From the NCBI RefSeq assembly GCF_001425005.1, contig NZ_LMDB01000001.1, positions 188,393-252,392 on the forward strand: a stretch of 64,000 bases of DNA, read 5' to 3'. The notes under the pieces were generated by a model. It ran no database searches and was not told where the DNA came from. It saw nothing but the letters and a program-made list of their open reading frames with translations. The first letter of the stretch is position 1, and every line of letters starts with the position of its first letter. This document shows positions 9,039 to 17,464 of this stretch, piece after piece. The position numbers and the translations under genes are program-made. The stretch is from Duganella sp. Root336D2. GTDB taxonomy: Bacteria; Pseudomonadota; Gammaproteobacteria; Burkholderiales; Burkholderiaceae_D.

Positions 9039-9584
9039 TCAGGACTGGACTTCTTCGGCTTTTTCTTCCGCTGCAGGTTCGCCCGCGGAAGCAGCACCGC
9101 TTTCGGCCTTCAGCGCCTTCAGTTCTTCCGTGTTTTCGACAATCTTCTCGAGCAGCGTATCCAGTTCATCGTTGCCATCGAGTTTGCCGAGCAGGTCGCG
9201 TAATTGCTGGCGCACCACCAGCAGCTTCGCCAGGCGTGGCACTTGTTGTGCAATGGACTCCGGATGGAAATGATCGATCTCGCTGAACTTCAATTCGATC
9301 TTCAGGTTGCCGTCTTTCTTGTAGGTGTCCGGCACCGACAGGTCGAGGCGCGGGGCAATCTTCGCCATCACTTCCTTGAAGTTGTCGCGGTCGATTTCCA
9401 CCAGGCGGCGCTGCTTCAGCTTCGGCAACGGCACCAGTGGCTGGCCCGACAGATCGGCCAGCAAGCCCACCACTAAAGGCAGTTCCTTCTTCTCGACCGC
9501 GTCGCCGATTTCCACATCGTAGGTAATTTGCACGCGCGGGGGACGGTTCCGTCCCACCCATTTTTGCAAGCTGTCTGACATCAC
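9039..9584 (-). CDS. tssB: T6SS contractile sheath small subunit TssB
   Basis: A 181-residue VipA-type sheath protein. The opening SLQKWVGRNRPPRVQITYDVEIGDA and LPLVVGLLADLSGQP are diagnostic for TssB, as is the NFKEVMAKIAPRLDLSVPD block. Two Met codons occur at the start (9584 and 9581); either may be used, with a GAGGG-like ribosome site upstream. It heads the tssB-tssC-hcp unit and is divergent from the STAND-family regulator gene. The low-complexity Ala/Glu tail is usual. Confidence 0.96.
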   Translation of the reverse strand: MMSDSLQKWVGRNRPPRVQITYDVEIGDAVEKKELPLVVGLLADLSGQPLVPLPKLKQRRLVEIDRDNFKEVMAKIAPRLDLSVPDTYKKDGNLKIELKFSEIDHFHPESIAQQVPRLAKLLVVRQQLRDLLGKLDGNDELDTLLEKIVENTEELKALKAESGAASAGEPAAEEKAEEVQS

Positions 9585-9633
9585 GCCCTCACTGGAAATG
9601 TTATAGGGGACAAACCGGGTGTTTCGGTTTTGA

Positions 9634-9679
9634 GATTAGGACTGCGCGCTCGCGTAACACAAGTATCAGCGCAGTATCA
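9634..9679 (-). promoter_or_regulatory. Candidate tssB promoter with 11-bp-spaced TGATAC repeats
   Basis: On the minus strand: TGATAC at 9679-9674 and again at 9668-9663 (11 bp apart), directly followed by -35-like TTGTGT (9662-9657), a 17-bp spacer, and CTAATC (9639-9634), or TAATCT at spacing 18, as -10. The -35 ends 72 bp before the tssB start. The repeats also lie 85 bp before the divergent regulator gene at 9764, so one protein could control both directions. The same layout recurs before tssE and before the gene at 25820. Confidence 0.65.
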
Positions 9680-9763
9680 AGCGATATTGGCCCAATTCTG
9701 CGTCGCAACTTTTGAGGGCAATCGTGTTAGCATGCGGCTTCGTCCCTCCAGCGATCTTCCGAC

Positions 9764-12700
9764 ATGCCCGACGCTAGTGTTGCAGCAGCAGGATTGAAAG
9801 GAACAAGAAGCCCCTTCCGCTTTGGTGCATGGCTGATCGACCCATCCACCAACTCGATTGAGGGCACGCAAGGCAAGCGCCAGATGGAGCCGCGCACGAT
9901 GGATGTATTGCTTGCTTTGTGCAATGCACGCGGCGCGGTGGTCAGCGCAGAAGAATTGCTGGAGCAGTGCTGGGGCAACGTCGTCAACAGCGACAGCTCC
10001 CTGCACAAGAACGTCGCTCAGTTGCGGCGCCTGCTCGGCGACGATGCAAAATCCCCCGAATACATCGAGACCATCCGCATGCGCGGCTATCGCGCGGTGG
10101 CCCCGATCGACTTTGAATCGGTAGGCGCCAGGAGCTGGCAAGCTGGTTCGCCGTTCCGTGGCCTGATGGCCTTCGACGAAGCACATGCGGATGTCTTCTT
10201 CGGCCGCGACGAAGCAACCCGCAACCTGCTTGAAACAGTGATGGAACAGGCCAGGCACGGTTTTTCCCTGACGATGGTGCTCGGCCCCAGCGGCGTTGGC
10301 AAGACGTCGCTGATCCAGGCCGGCCTGCTTCCAGCCTTATCGGACCTGGCATCAGGTCACGAAGTCGGCGTATTGGCTGCGACTGGCTTCGACCTGGTGG
10401 AACTGGGCGAGCAAACCCTGTTCACCGGCCTGGCCGGCGCCCTGCTCGACCTGCAGTGGGGCGAGGACTGCGCCTTCCCTGGCGAGAACGCTATTTCCTT
10501 GGGCATCCGGCTGCAGCAGTCCTGCGACTCGGTGATAGCAGGAATGGAAGCTGCGCTCGAAGCGCACTCCCAGCTCCACAAGCGACTGCGATTCGCCATT
10601 TTCATCGACCGCTTCGAAGCCTTTTTCAACGAAGGCCGCATCGCCGAGACTGAGCGCCGCGCCTTCCTGTCGGTGCTGGGGCAACTGGCACGCAGCCATG
10701 CCGCACTCCTGGTGATCGCCTGCCGTAACGACTTCTATCCCAGCATCGCCAAATACGCCTTGCTAACCGAAGGCAAGCGGCACGGCGGCCACTTCGACCT
10801 TGGCGCCCCTGGCTTCAGCGACATCGCGCAAATCATCCGCCGGCCGGCGGCGGCGGCCAAACTCAGTTTCGGTATCGACCCGTTGACCAATGCGCGGCTC
10901 GACGACGTGTTATGCGAGAGCGCGACAGACAGTCCGGACGCCCTGCCCCTGCTGCAGTATTGCCTGCAGGAGCTGTACCGCCTGCGCACGGAGCAAGGAG
11001 TGCTCAGCTTCGAGGCCTTCCACCAGCTGGGCGATCTTGAGGGTGCAATCGGCCAGCGCGCCGAACAGGTGGTACTGGAGCTCGACGACGCCCAGCGCGC
11101 GACCATCCCGCACATCATGTCGCTGCTGATTGTGCTCTCGCTCGACGGCGACACTGCGACCAGCCAGCGTGCCCCGTGGTCGGCGCTGCGCAGCACAGCC
11201 GCGCAGGAAGCGGTGCGCGCGCTGGTCGAAGCGCGCCTGTTCGTCAGCGACCTGGCCGACGGCAATCCAGTCTTCGGTATCGCGCACGACGCCATCCTGC
11301 GCCGCTGGCCGCGCATGACCGACTGGATAGCGGCGCACCGTGTTGCCCTGCGCACGCGCGGCCGCCTGGCGCAGCAGGCGACACGCTGGCGCGACGAAGG
11401 GCGGCCAGCCGACTTGCTGCTCCCGCACGGAAAACTGCTGGATGAAGCACGCGACCTGCAGCACGCCGGCGTGCTCTCGCTGTCCGAAAATGAGTCGGAG
11501 CTGATTCGCGCGTCGCACCAGCGTGCACGCCAGCGCGAGCGCCTCCGCGTGCTGGCGATGTCGGCAATTGTCGCCCTGGCTCTACTGGCCACGGGCCTTG
11601 GACTCAGCGCCATGGCCGCCAAACGTTCGGCGGAGCTGCGCCGCAACGAGGCGGAAAGCCTGATGGACTTCATGCTCGGCGACTTTGCCGACAAGCTGCG
11701 TCCGCTGGGCCGCCTGGACTTGCTGGAAAGCGTCAGCGGCAAGGCAATGCAATACCTGCGCGGCTCGGATGGCGAGGACCTGAGCCCCAATGCCCTTACC
11801 TTGCGTGCCAAGGGCTTGCAGGTAATCGGCGAGGTTGGCCGTTCGCGCGGCGATTCCAAAGTAGCCATTGATGCGCTAAACCAGGCCAATGTGATCCTGA
11901 CACGCCAGCACCAGGCTGCGCCCAAGGACATCCAGGTGCTCAAGAGCCTGGGAGCCAACGCCTACTGGGTCGGCCAGATGCACAAGGACCGCAACGACTG
12001 GCAAGCGGCGGGAGAAGCGTGGCGGGACTATCTCACCTATTCCGACATGCTGCACCAGATCGAGCCGCAAAATACCGAATGGCTGATCGAGCAGTCGTAT
12101 GCCCACAATAATCTCGGTAACCTGGCCTTCAAACGCGGCAAGCCAGCATTGGCGGTTCCTGAATTTGTGGAATCAATTGAGCTGAAACGCAAGGTATTGG
12201 CCATCAGACCAGACCTGTACCCGATCGTCGTCGAGCTGGCGAGCAGCTACTCCTGGCTGGCTTCGGCCAAGGAAGCCTCGGGCGAGCTGCAGGAAGCGCA
12301 ACGCCTGTATGCGCAGGAGATGCAATTGATCACCCGGTTGCGTGAACGCTTCCCGAGCGAGACCATGTGGGTGCACAGGCATGCCTTGGCCCTCCAGCAC
12401 CGTGCCAGCATCGGCCTGGCGCTTGGCATGGATAAGGAAGCCCTGCGCGATTATGAGGAAGCAAGGAGCCTGCTCATGCAGGTGACGGCGCAGGATCCGA
12501 ACAACCGCGCCTGGCAAGTGGAGCTGGCGAGCCTGGACCTCGAACTGCTGCGCATCACCGCACGCCATTCCCCGCCCGATGGATTGCTGCCCAAGGTAGC
12601 GGACTCACACCGCCGGTTGCAGGCAATCCTGGCTCTCGACCCCAGGAATTCGGACTGGAAGCGCCGCGAAGCCACCGCGCGCACACGGCTCGCGACGCTG

Positions 12701-13069
12701 CTGTTTGCCAGTGGCAAGGCGACCGCGGCGGAAGAGGAAGTCAAACGTTCGGTCGCGAACCTCGAGGCGATTTACGCCAGCAATCCGTCGAACCTCAATG
12801 GCAGGCTGGCATTGATCGAAGCCTTGCAGCTGCAGGCTTCGCTCCAGCAACAGCAGAAAAACACACAGGCTTCGGTTGCGACTTGTTCGCACATCCGCGA
12901 ACTGATCGCAGGTGAAGCGGCAGAGTCAATGAACCATCAAATCCTTGATCCATGGGTGCGGGTGAATGCATGCTTGCAGAATCAAGTCATCTTCCAGAAA
13001 GGAGCAAAACAACTTAAAGAGATAGGCTACCGTGATAGTTCGTACTTCCAATTTGTTTCTAGCCATTAG
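9764..13069 (+). CDS. Membrane-bound winged-helix / STAND NTPase / TPR regulator
   Basis: A 1101-residue protein of unusual layout. Residues about 18-110 form a CadC/OmpR-type winged helix (FRFGAWLIDPSTNSIEG, RTMDVLLALCNARGAVVSAEELLEQCWG, then RMRGYRAVAP). From about 128 it reads as a STAND NTPase: SPFRGLMAFDEAHADVFFGR, Walker A GPSGVGKTS near residue 173, and a Walker-B-like FIDRFEAFF. One hydrophobic segment lies near residues 593-617, and the remaining 480 residues are helical and TPR-like, probably periplasmic. It is divergent from tssB, and the gene at 13081 follows 11 bp after its stop. Family knowledge suggests signal-responsive DNA binding; control of the T6SS is inferred from position and from the repeats in the shared promoter region. 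Confidence 0.85.
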   Translation: MPDASVAAAGLKGTRSPFRFGAWLIDPSTNSIEGTQGKRQMEPRTMDVLLALCNARGAVVSAEELLEQCWGNVVNSDSSLHKNVAQLRRLLGDDAKSPEYIETIRMRGYRAVAPIDFESVGARSWQAGSPFRGLMAFDEAHADVFFGRDEATRNLLETVMEQARHGFSLTMVLGPSGVGKTSLIQAGLLPALSDLASGHEVGVLAATGFDLVELGEQTLFTGLAGALLDLQWGEDCAFPGENAISLGIRLQQSCDSVIAGMEAALEAHSQLHKRLRFAIFIDRFEAFFNEGRIAETERRAFLSVLGQLARSHAALLVIACRNDFYPSIAKYALLTEGKRHGGHFDLGAPGFSDIAQIIRRPAAAAKLSFGIDPLTNARLDDVLCESATDSPDALPLLQYCLQELYRLRTEQGVLSFEAFHQLGDLEGAIGQRAEQVVLELDDAQRATIPHIMSLLIVLSLDGDTATSQRAPWSALRSTAAQEAVRALVEARLFVSDLADGNPVFGIAHDAILRRWPRMTDWIAAHRVALRTRGRLAQQATRWRDEGRPADLLLPHGKLLDEARDLQHAGVLSLSENESELIRASHQRARQRERLRVLAMSAIVALALLATGLGLSAMAAKRSAELRRNEAESLMDFMLGDFADKLRPLGRLDLLESVSGKAMQYLRGSDGEDLSPNALTLRAKGLQVIGEVGRSRGDSKVAIDALNQANVILTRQHQAAPKDIQVLKSLGANAYWVGQMHKDRNDWQAAGEAWRDYLTYSDMLHQIEPQNTEWLIEQSYAHNNLGNLAFKRGKPALAVPEFVESIELKRKVLAIRPDLYPIVVELASSYSWLASAKEASGELQEAQRLYAQEMQLITRLRERFPSETMWVHRHALALQHRASIGLALGMDKEALRDYEEARSLLMQVTAQDPNNRAWQVELASLDLELLRITARHSPPDGLLPKVADSHRRLQAILALDPRNSDWKRREATARTRLATLLFASGKATAAEEEVKRSVANLEAIYASNPSNLNGRLALIEALQLQASLQQQQKNTQASVATCSHIRELIAGEAAESMNHQILDPWVRVNACLQNQVIFQKGAKQLKEIGYRDSSYFQFVSSH

Positions 13070-13080
13070 AAGGGAAATAC

Positions 13081-13482
13081 ATGCAGCCAATTGACAGACC
13101 AACTGTTCAACGACTCATCGTTGTCAGTATCTTTGGTATCGAGAACGATGCCAATGCAACGTACACATACACCGAACCGGTTTCCGGCATATTCCACGAT
13201 CGGTCCGACCGGTGCGACATGCAGATCAACCGCCCGACAATATGCAACTTCGTGCTGGACGACGATGCATCGGTAAATGGCTGGACCATTACCAAAATCT
13301 CGCCCAAGCCTGAAAATGCCGAGTCGCTGCCGTTTGAGAACGGAGCTTACGGCTTGTCGATCGCCACCTACAATGACCACGGCAACCATTCCGAAGTGTT
13401 CAATTACTACATACACTTCTACAATTCGGTGACTGAGGCCAGGTTCAAGGAAGACCCTCAGGAAGCTAACATCCCGCCTTGA
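13081..13482 (+). CDS. Small protein of unknown function, possibly DP-EP family
   Basis: A 133-residue soluble protein with no signal peptide, starting 11 bp after the regulator gene with a good AGGGA site at 13071-13075, so it is co-transcribed with it. It looks like an all-beta domain (RLIVVSIFGIEN, ATYTYTEPVSGIF, PTICNFVLDDDASVNGWTITKI, GAYGLSIATYNDHGN, FNYYIHFYN). The pattern recalls the small DP-EP family of bacterial proteins of unknown role, but this is from memory and not certain. Its base composition looks lower in GC than its neighbours. Its 3' end overlaps the convergent gene at 13458 by 25 bp. Confidence 0.75.
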   Translation: MQPIDRPTVQRLIVVSIFGIENDANATYTYTEPVSGIFHDRSDRCDMQINRPTICNFVLDDDASVNGWTITKISPKPENAESLPFENGAYGLSIATYNDHGNHSEVFNYYIHFYNSVTEARFKEDPQEANIPP

Positions 13483-14240
13483 TAGTCGGCGAGATAGTGC
13501 CGTAGTTCGTCACAGATCGCCGCGGCCAGCTCCTCCTGTAATGACATGCAGAGCTCGCCGCAGCGATCAAATTGCGAAAGCCAGGCGATGCTGCCGGCCA
13601 CAGGCTCCACCAGCCTGATTGAAGCACGCACATGCTTGTCTTCCACGCGTACGCTCCCTTCCAGCCTCGGAGCCTGGCTGGCATTGCCGGCTTCGCACAT
13701 CGTGCCGGCGGCGCTGAATTGCACACCATTGCCAAGCGACTGGAACAACCTGGAGCCGAGTTCCTCGTCAAGTCCGCAAACAAAATTGCTGCTTGCACCG
13801 GGGCCGGTCAGGTTTCGTAACGGAGCAAGCTGGATTCGCTTGTAGCGCAGGAGCTTCGGCACCGCTCCGGAATGCGAGATGACAGGAACGTAGCTCCCCA
13901 TCGGGATCGAAATATGGATCGCCGCCGCATGCTCCGTGGCCGCATAGTAGGTTGCCAGCCGAGTTCGCAGGCGCCCGATCTGCACCCGCACTTGCGGATC
14001 GAGCGTTGTATCGTATGTGCTCGCATCGCGATCGAATAGGTCCAAACCGATCGCATATTCGTTGATCTCGTGCTCATGTCCACCCAGCTTCTTCTCAAGC
14101 AGGAAAGTCAGCAGGCGGCACATGCGGGGCGCTTTCGCGAAGGTCGGGCTGGCCAGCAACTGTTCAACCTCGCGCCAGAGGTCATCGTTTGACAGGGCGA
14201 CTCCATTCTCTTGCAGTGGCTGCATCAATCGTGCGTTCAT
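13458..14240 (-). CDS. Cytosolic protein with a winged-helix-like N-terminus and a TolB/FlgO-like C-terminus
   Basis: A 260-residue protein. Residues about 20-115 (LWREVEQLLASPTFAKAPRMCRLLTFLLEKKLGG, NEYAIGLDLFDRDASTYDTTLDPQVRVQIGRLRTRLATYY, then IPMGSYVPV) match the N-terminal domain found in many adenylate-cyclase and TPR proteins (known family, role unclear, possibly DNA binding). Residues about 130-250 resemble the TolB/FlgO-like module that usually follows (RIQLAPLRNLTG, LGSRLFQSL, LEGSVRVEDKHVRASIRLVE). The usual membrane segment and TPR domain are absent, so this is a short stand-alone version. It is convergent with, and overlaps, the regulator operon by 25 bp. Confidence 0.7.
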   Translation of the reverse strand: MNARLMQPLQENGVALSNDDLWREVEQLLASPTFAKAPRMCRLLTFLLEKKLGGHEHEINEYAIGLDLFDRDASTYDTTLDPQVRVQIGRLRTRLATYYAATEHAAAIHISIPMGSYVPVISHSGAVPKLLRYKRIQLAPLRNLTGPGASSNFVCGLDEELGSRLFQSLGNGVQFSAAGTMCEAGNASQAPRLEGSVRVEDKHVRASIRLVEPVAGSIAWLSQFDRCGELCMSLQEELAAAICDELRHYLADYQGGMLAS

Positions 14241-14438
14241 TTCCGTTCCCAGTCAGGAGTGATCGAATTGCACTTGCGGCGTGCTGCAGCTACTCTAACC
14301 AGGCGCCCTGCTTATTGCCTTACGACGATCTTACGGCTGAAAATTGTTGCGTTCTTCGCCTTTCAGCGATGGTTTGATAAAAATCAAAGCGGCTTGGGAA
14401 GGTGGCCAAAGCCGGGCATTCGTTGTACCTGCAAAAAA

Positions 14439-16790
14439 TCAGCGCGCAATGCTTGCGACTTCCGAATCGCTTAACGCCGTACCGTAAATGCGCAAGTCAT
14501 CCATTGAGCCCTTATACGGCGTATCCCACCAGTTGACGCCCAGCGCAAACACGCCTGTGTTTGTCGTAAACACATTCGGGAAGTTCGCCCCGCTGAAGCG
14601 CTTCGTCCCGTTGACATACACGCTGACAGCCCCATTCTTGACCGTGAATGCCACGTGCGACCATTGCCCGACGGGGATGTTCATCCCCAGCCCCGCGTCA
14701 TACCAGGCGGTCCCGGACCACAGCATGCTCGCCCCGCCGGCAAAGTCATGGCCTTTCGGCAGGAAGCTGATCCACGACTCGGCATTGCGGGCGCCAAAGA
14801 AAGTGGTCGAGAAAGCAGCCAGCTGCGCAGGCTTGAGCCACATCGCCACCGTGTAGGCGTTATTCGATATGAGCCCATCCGGCAAGCGCACGCCGGTTGC
14901 TCCGTTGAAGACGGCAGCACTTCCTTTCATGCCCGCTTCGTAAATCAGGCTGCCACCGGCAACATCGATTTTGCTAGCGACGACTGTGCCCGCGCCGAAA
15001 GTTCCGGTCGAATCGCCCAGGTTGCCGTCAAACGTGTAGTGCGCAAGCATGCCGCGCAGCTTGCGCACTGTGACAGCGAACGTTTTGACAACGCGCGCGT
15101 GTCCCTTCGTGATAGTGGCCGTAAGTGTTACGTTCACGTCGCTTGCAGGACTGCTGACCTGTCCGGTACTGCTTAACACCGAAGGATTGGAAGAAGCCCA
15201 GGAGATGACCGAATCGCGCGCGGCACTGGTCGGCAATGCGATATCTCCCGTGACCGCATTGGTATTGCCCAGACTGAGTTCGCCGTATACCGCCTGCACG
15301 ACCTGCATGTCGCTGCGGGCCGGCAAGCGGCTGCCCATGATGGACACGCCGTCGCGCGACGTCGCACTGAACGCCACGGTATAGCTCTTGGAAGTCTCAT
15401 CCCATTGGTTCAGGAAGACGCCTTTGAATGGCGGCGAGCCGGCCAGGTTGATCTCGGCCTGGTTGCCGCCCTGGAGCGTCCAGGTGCCCGATGCAGCCCC
15501 GCTGATCGTGCCATTCGCATTAAGCGTGACCAGCTTCGACTTCTTGATGCTGGCGGAAATGTCCTTTCCATGGTTGACGAACATATAGTCGCCAAAGACG
15601 AACCCGCGCGGTATAGGCGCCAGCGTTTCGTTGGTATTGCGATACGGCGCCAGCACCGGCCATCCGTCAGCGTTCATGAACATCTGGTGCACGCGAATCT
15701 CATGCTGCTCGCCGCGCTCCGGGAAACGGCTATGGAAAACCAGGAAATGTTTGCGGGTGGCCGCGTCGTAATACGCCGAATTGTGGCCGGCCGATACATA
15801 GCCGGTGCCGACACCGGTCCCAGCGTCACCAATTCTTCGCTCAAACAGGAAGTTCCCCATGATTTTCACGCCATAAGGGGAAATCGAGGCATCGTCAAAC
15901 AGGGGCTTCGCCGGGTCCGCCTTGACGTTCGCCATGTTCAGCCCTTGGGCGTCGACATAAGGACCATCCGGGTTCGTGGAGCGTGCCACGCGCATATTGT
16001 AGCCACCTGCGGCGTCCAGCCCGCCAAATGAACTGAACAGGTAGTAGTACTGCGTTGCAGGGCTGTACATCACGTAGGCGCCTTCGATTCGGCTGTGATT
16101 ACCACCCATCAGGCGCTTCCCATAACCCTGCCCCGGCAGGGGCATGCCGTCCGCTGGATTCATCTGCATGATGAAGATACCGCCGGAGTAGGAACCGTAC
16201 ACCATCCACAGCCGGCCGCCATTATCGAAGAACACGTTTGGATCGACTGTGTTCGGATGTTTGAGCGCGTCGTAAACAGTGCCGTCGTAGCTTGCCTGGC
16301 CCCACATGCCCGACTTCAGGATGATGCCCTTGTTCACATAAGGGCCCTCGATCTTGTCAGCCACCGCCACACCCAGCGCCGAGCGTGGCGAATCACCCTC
16401 GCAGGCGTTGTAATACATATAGTACCGGCCATCTGCCAGCCGGATCACGTCCGGCGCCCACAAGGTATTCGTTTGGGCCCAGTTGAAGGTCTCCGCCAGT
16501 TCCGTTAACACGTTGCCGGAACCGTTCAGGAACAGCTTATTGGTCGCGCTGACGGAACTGGTGACTTGTGTCCAGTTCATCAGGTCCGTAGATTTGGCCG
16601 ATGCCAGGTGGGAGCCGAACACATAGTAGGTGCCGCCAGTCCTGATCACGGAAGGATCATGTACCGACGCGTTCTGGAAAGCCACCGGGGCATAGGGAAC
16701 ACCAGCCGTTGCATCAAGGGACAATATGGAGCAGGCCAATACGGCGGCAGCCCATAACAGCGAGAAGGGTTTGGTCACGTTCGTCTCCAA
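14439..16790 (-). CDS. Secreted GH43 arabinanase-like enzyme with Ig-like and LamG domains
   Basis: A 783-residue secreted glycoside hydrolase of family 43, probably acting on arabinan or arabinoxylan side chains. A signal peptide (about residues 1-30, ending SLDATAG) is followed by the five-bladed propeller with base Asp in VHDPSVIR, the modulating Asp in HPNTVDPNVFFDNGG and acid Glu in HSRIEGAYVMYSP. A GH43 C-terminal beta domain (near FGDYMFVNHGKDIS), a bacterial Ig-like domain (ALPTSAARDSVISWASSNPS) and a C-terminal LamG-like jelly roll (LAHYTFDGNLGD to the end) follow. It stands alone and lacks the operator found in the large saccharide locus. Confidence 0.9.
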   Translation of the reverse strand: METNVTKPFSLLWAAAVLACSILSLDATAGVPYAPVAFQNASVHDPSVIRTGGTYYVFGSHLASAKSTDLMNWTQVTSSVSATNKLFLNGSGNVLTELAETFNWAQTNTLWAPDVIRLADGRYYMYYNACEGDSPRSALGVAVADKIEGPYVNKGIILKSGMWGQASYDGTVYDALKHPNTVDPNVFFDNGGRLWMVYGSYSGGIFIMQMNPADGMPLPGQGYGKRLMGGNHSRIEGAYVMYSPATQYYYLFSSFGGLDAAGGYNMRVARSTNPDGPYVDAQGLNMANVKADPAKPLFDDASISPYGVKIMGNFLFERRIGDAGTGVGTGYVSAGHNSAYYDAATRKHFLVFHSRFPERGEQHEIRVHQMFMNADGWPVLAPYRNTNETLAPIPRGFVFGDYMFVNHGKDISASIKKSKLVTLNANGTISGAASGTWTLQGGNQAEINLAGSPPFKGVFLNQWDETSKSYTVAFSATSRDGVSIMGSRLPARSDMQVVQAVYGELSLGNTNAVTGDIALPTSAARDSVISWASSNPSVLSSTGQVSSPASDVNVTLTATITKGHARVVKTFAVTVRKLRGMLAHYTFDGNLGDSTGTFGAGTVVASKIDVAGGSLIYEAGMKGSAAVFNGATGVRLPDGLISNNAYTVAMWLKPAQLAAFSTTFFGARNAESWISFLPKGHDFAGGASMLWSGTAWYDAGLGMNIPVGQWSHVAFTVKNGAVSVYVNGTKRFSGANFPNVFTTNTGVFALGVNWWDTPYKGSMDDLRIYGTALSDSEVASIAR

Positions 16791-16914
16791 TTATGTTTTT
16801 ACGCAAGTTAGCGCGCAAGAACCGGGGTGTCCAATGACCTTTTCCTCTGCATTGATAGCGAAACAAATATGTCATGAAACTGTAACCTTGCTTCGCTATG
16901 ATTGGACAATTTGC

Positions 16915-17415
16915 ATGAGCAACCGAACCTACAACGTGCTGTTCCTCAGCACACAGAATACTGCCCGCAGCATCATGGCAGAGGCAATGCTGAATGCCGT
17001 TGGCGGCGGCCGTTTCCGCGCCTTCAGCGCAGGCAGCCAGCCCGCCGGCAAGCTGAATCTGTTCGCCGTTGAACAAATCAGGGCCCTCGACGATTCGCTG
17101 AATGGCCTGCGCAGCAAATCCCTGGATGAATTTTCGGAGCCCGGCGCACCGGAGATGGATTTCGTGATCACCATGTGCGACGTGGCGGCGGGCGAACCAT
17201 GCCCGGTCTGGCCGGGCCAGCCAGCATCGGCGAACTGGAACTTCCGCGACCCGGCTGCCAGGCAAGGGCCGGTGGATGGGATCCGCCAGGAGTTCTTCAC
17301 GGTCTGCCGCGAAATCAAGACGCGGCTGGAGATCTTCCGCAACCTCCCTGCGGAGGCATTGGACGAAATGGCGCTGCAACGCAAAATAGCGAGGATTGCC
17401 GGCGTCCAACTTTAA
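16915..17415 (+). CDS. ArsC-like low-molecular-weight phosphatase homologue with Ser in place of the catalytic Cys
   Basis: A 166-residue member of the arsenate reductase/LMW protein tyrosine phosphatase family. The P-loop that normally reads C-x5-R (as in FLCTGNSARS) is FLSTQNTARS here; the nucleophile position is Ser12 (codon 16948-16950). The other family landmarks persist: AFSAGSQPAG, DFVITMCD and CPVWPGQP, which carry the cysteines used for arsenate reduction in ArsC, and NWNFRDPAA. The start at 16915 is chosen because the conserved MSNRTYNVLFL begins there. Loss of ordinary phosphatase chemistry is expected; a binding or regulatory role is inference. Confidence 0.85.
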   Translation: MSNRTYNVLFLSTQNTARSIMAEAMLNAVGGGRFRAFSAGSQPAGKLNLFAVEQIRALDDSLNGLRSKSLDEFSEPGAPEMDFVITMCDVAAGEPCPVWPGQPASANWNFRDPAARQGPVDGIRQEFFTVCREIKTRLEIFRNLPAEALDEMALQRKIARIAGVQL

Positions 17416-17440
17416 AAAAAGACAGCCACATCGGGCTGCC
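17414..17440 (-). terminator. Rho-independent terminator for the gene at 17465-18130
   Basis: On the minus strand a stem GGCAGCC (17440-17434), a six-base loop and GGCTGTC (17427-17421), with one G-T pair, are followed by seven T residues (17420-17414). It lies 24 bp after the stop of the minus-strand gene and directly abuts the stop of the convergent ArsC-like gene. Confidence 0.75.
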
Positions 17441-17464
17441 TTCGGCTTACGTACAACAACGGTC

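Noticed and set aside
10735-11958. Long minus-strand frame opposite the STAND regulator
   Set aside because: Ser/Arg-rich low-complexity translation with no motif; the plus-strand gene has intact Walker and winged-helix motifs.
16791-16914. CAATTATG-like sequence before the GH43 gene as a fifth saccharide-locus operator
   Set aside because: Only the left part matches; the GTGAAAATCAC-type core is absent.
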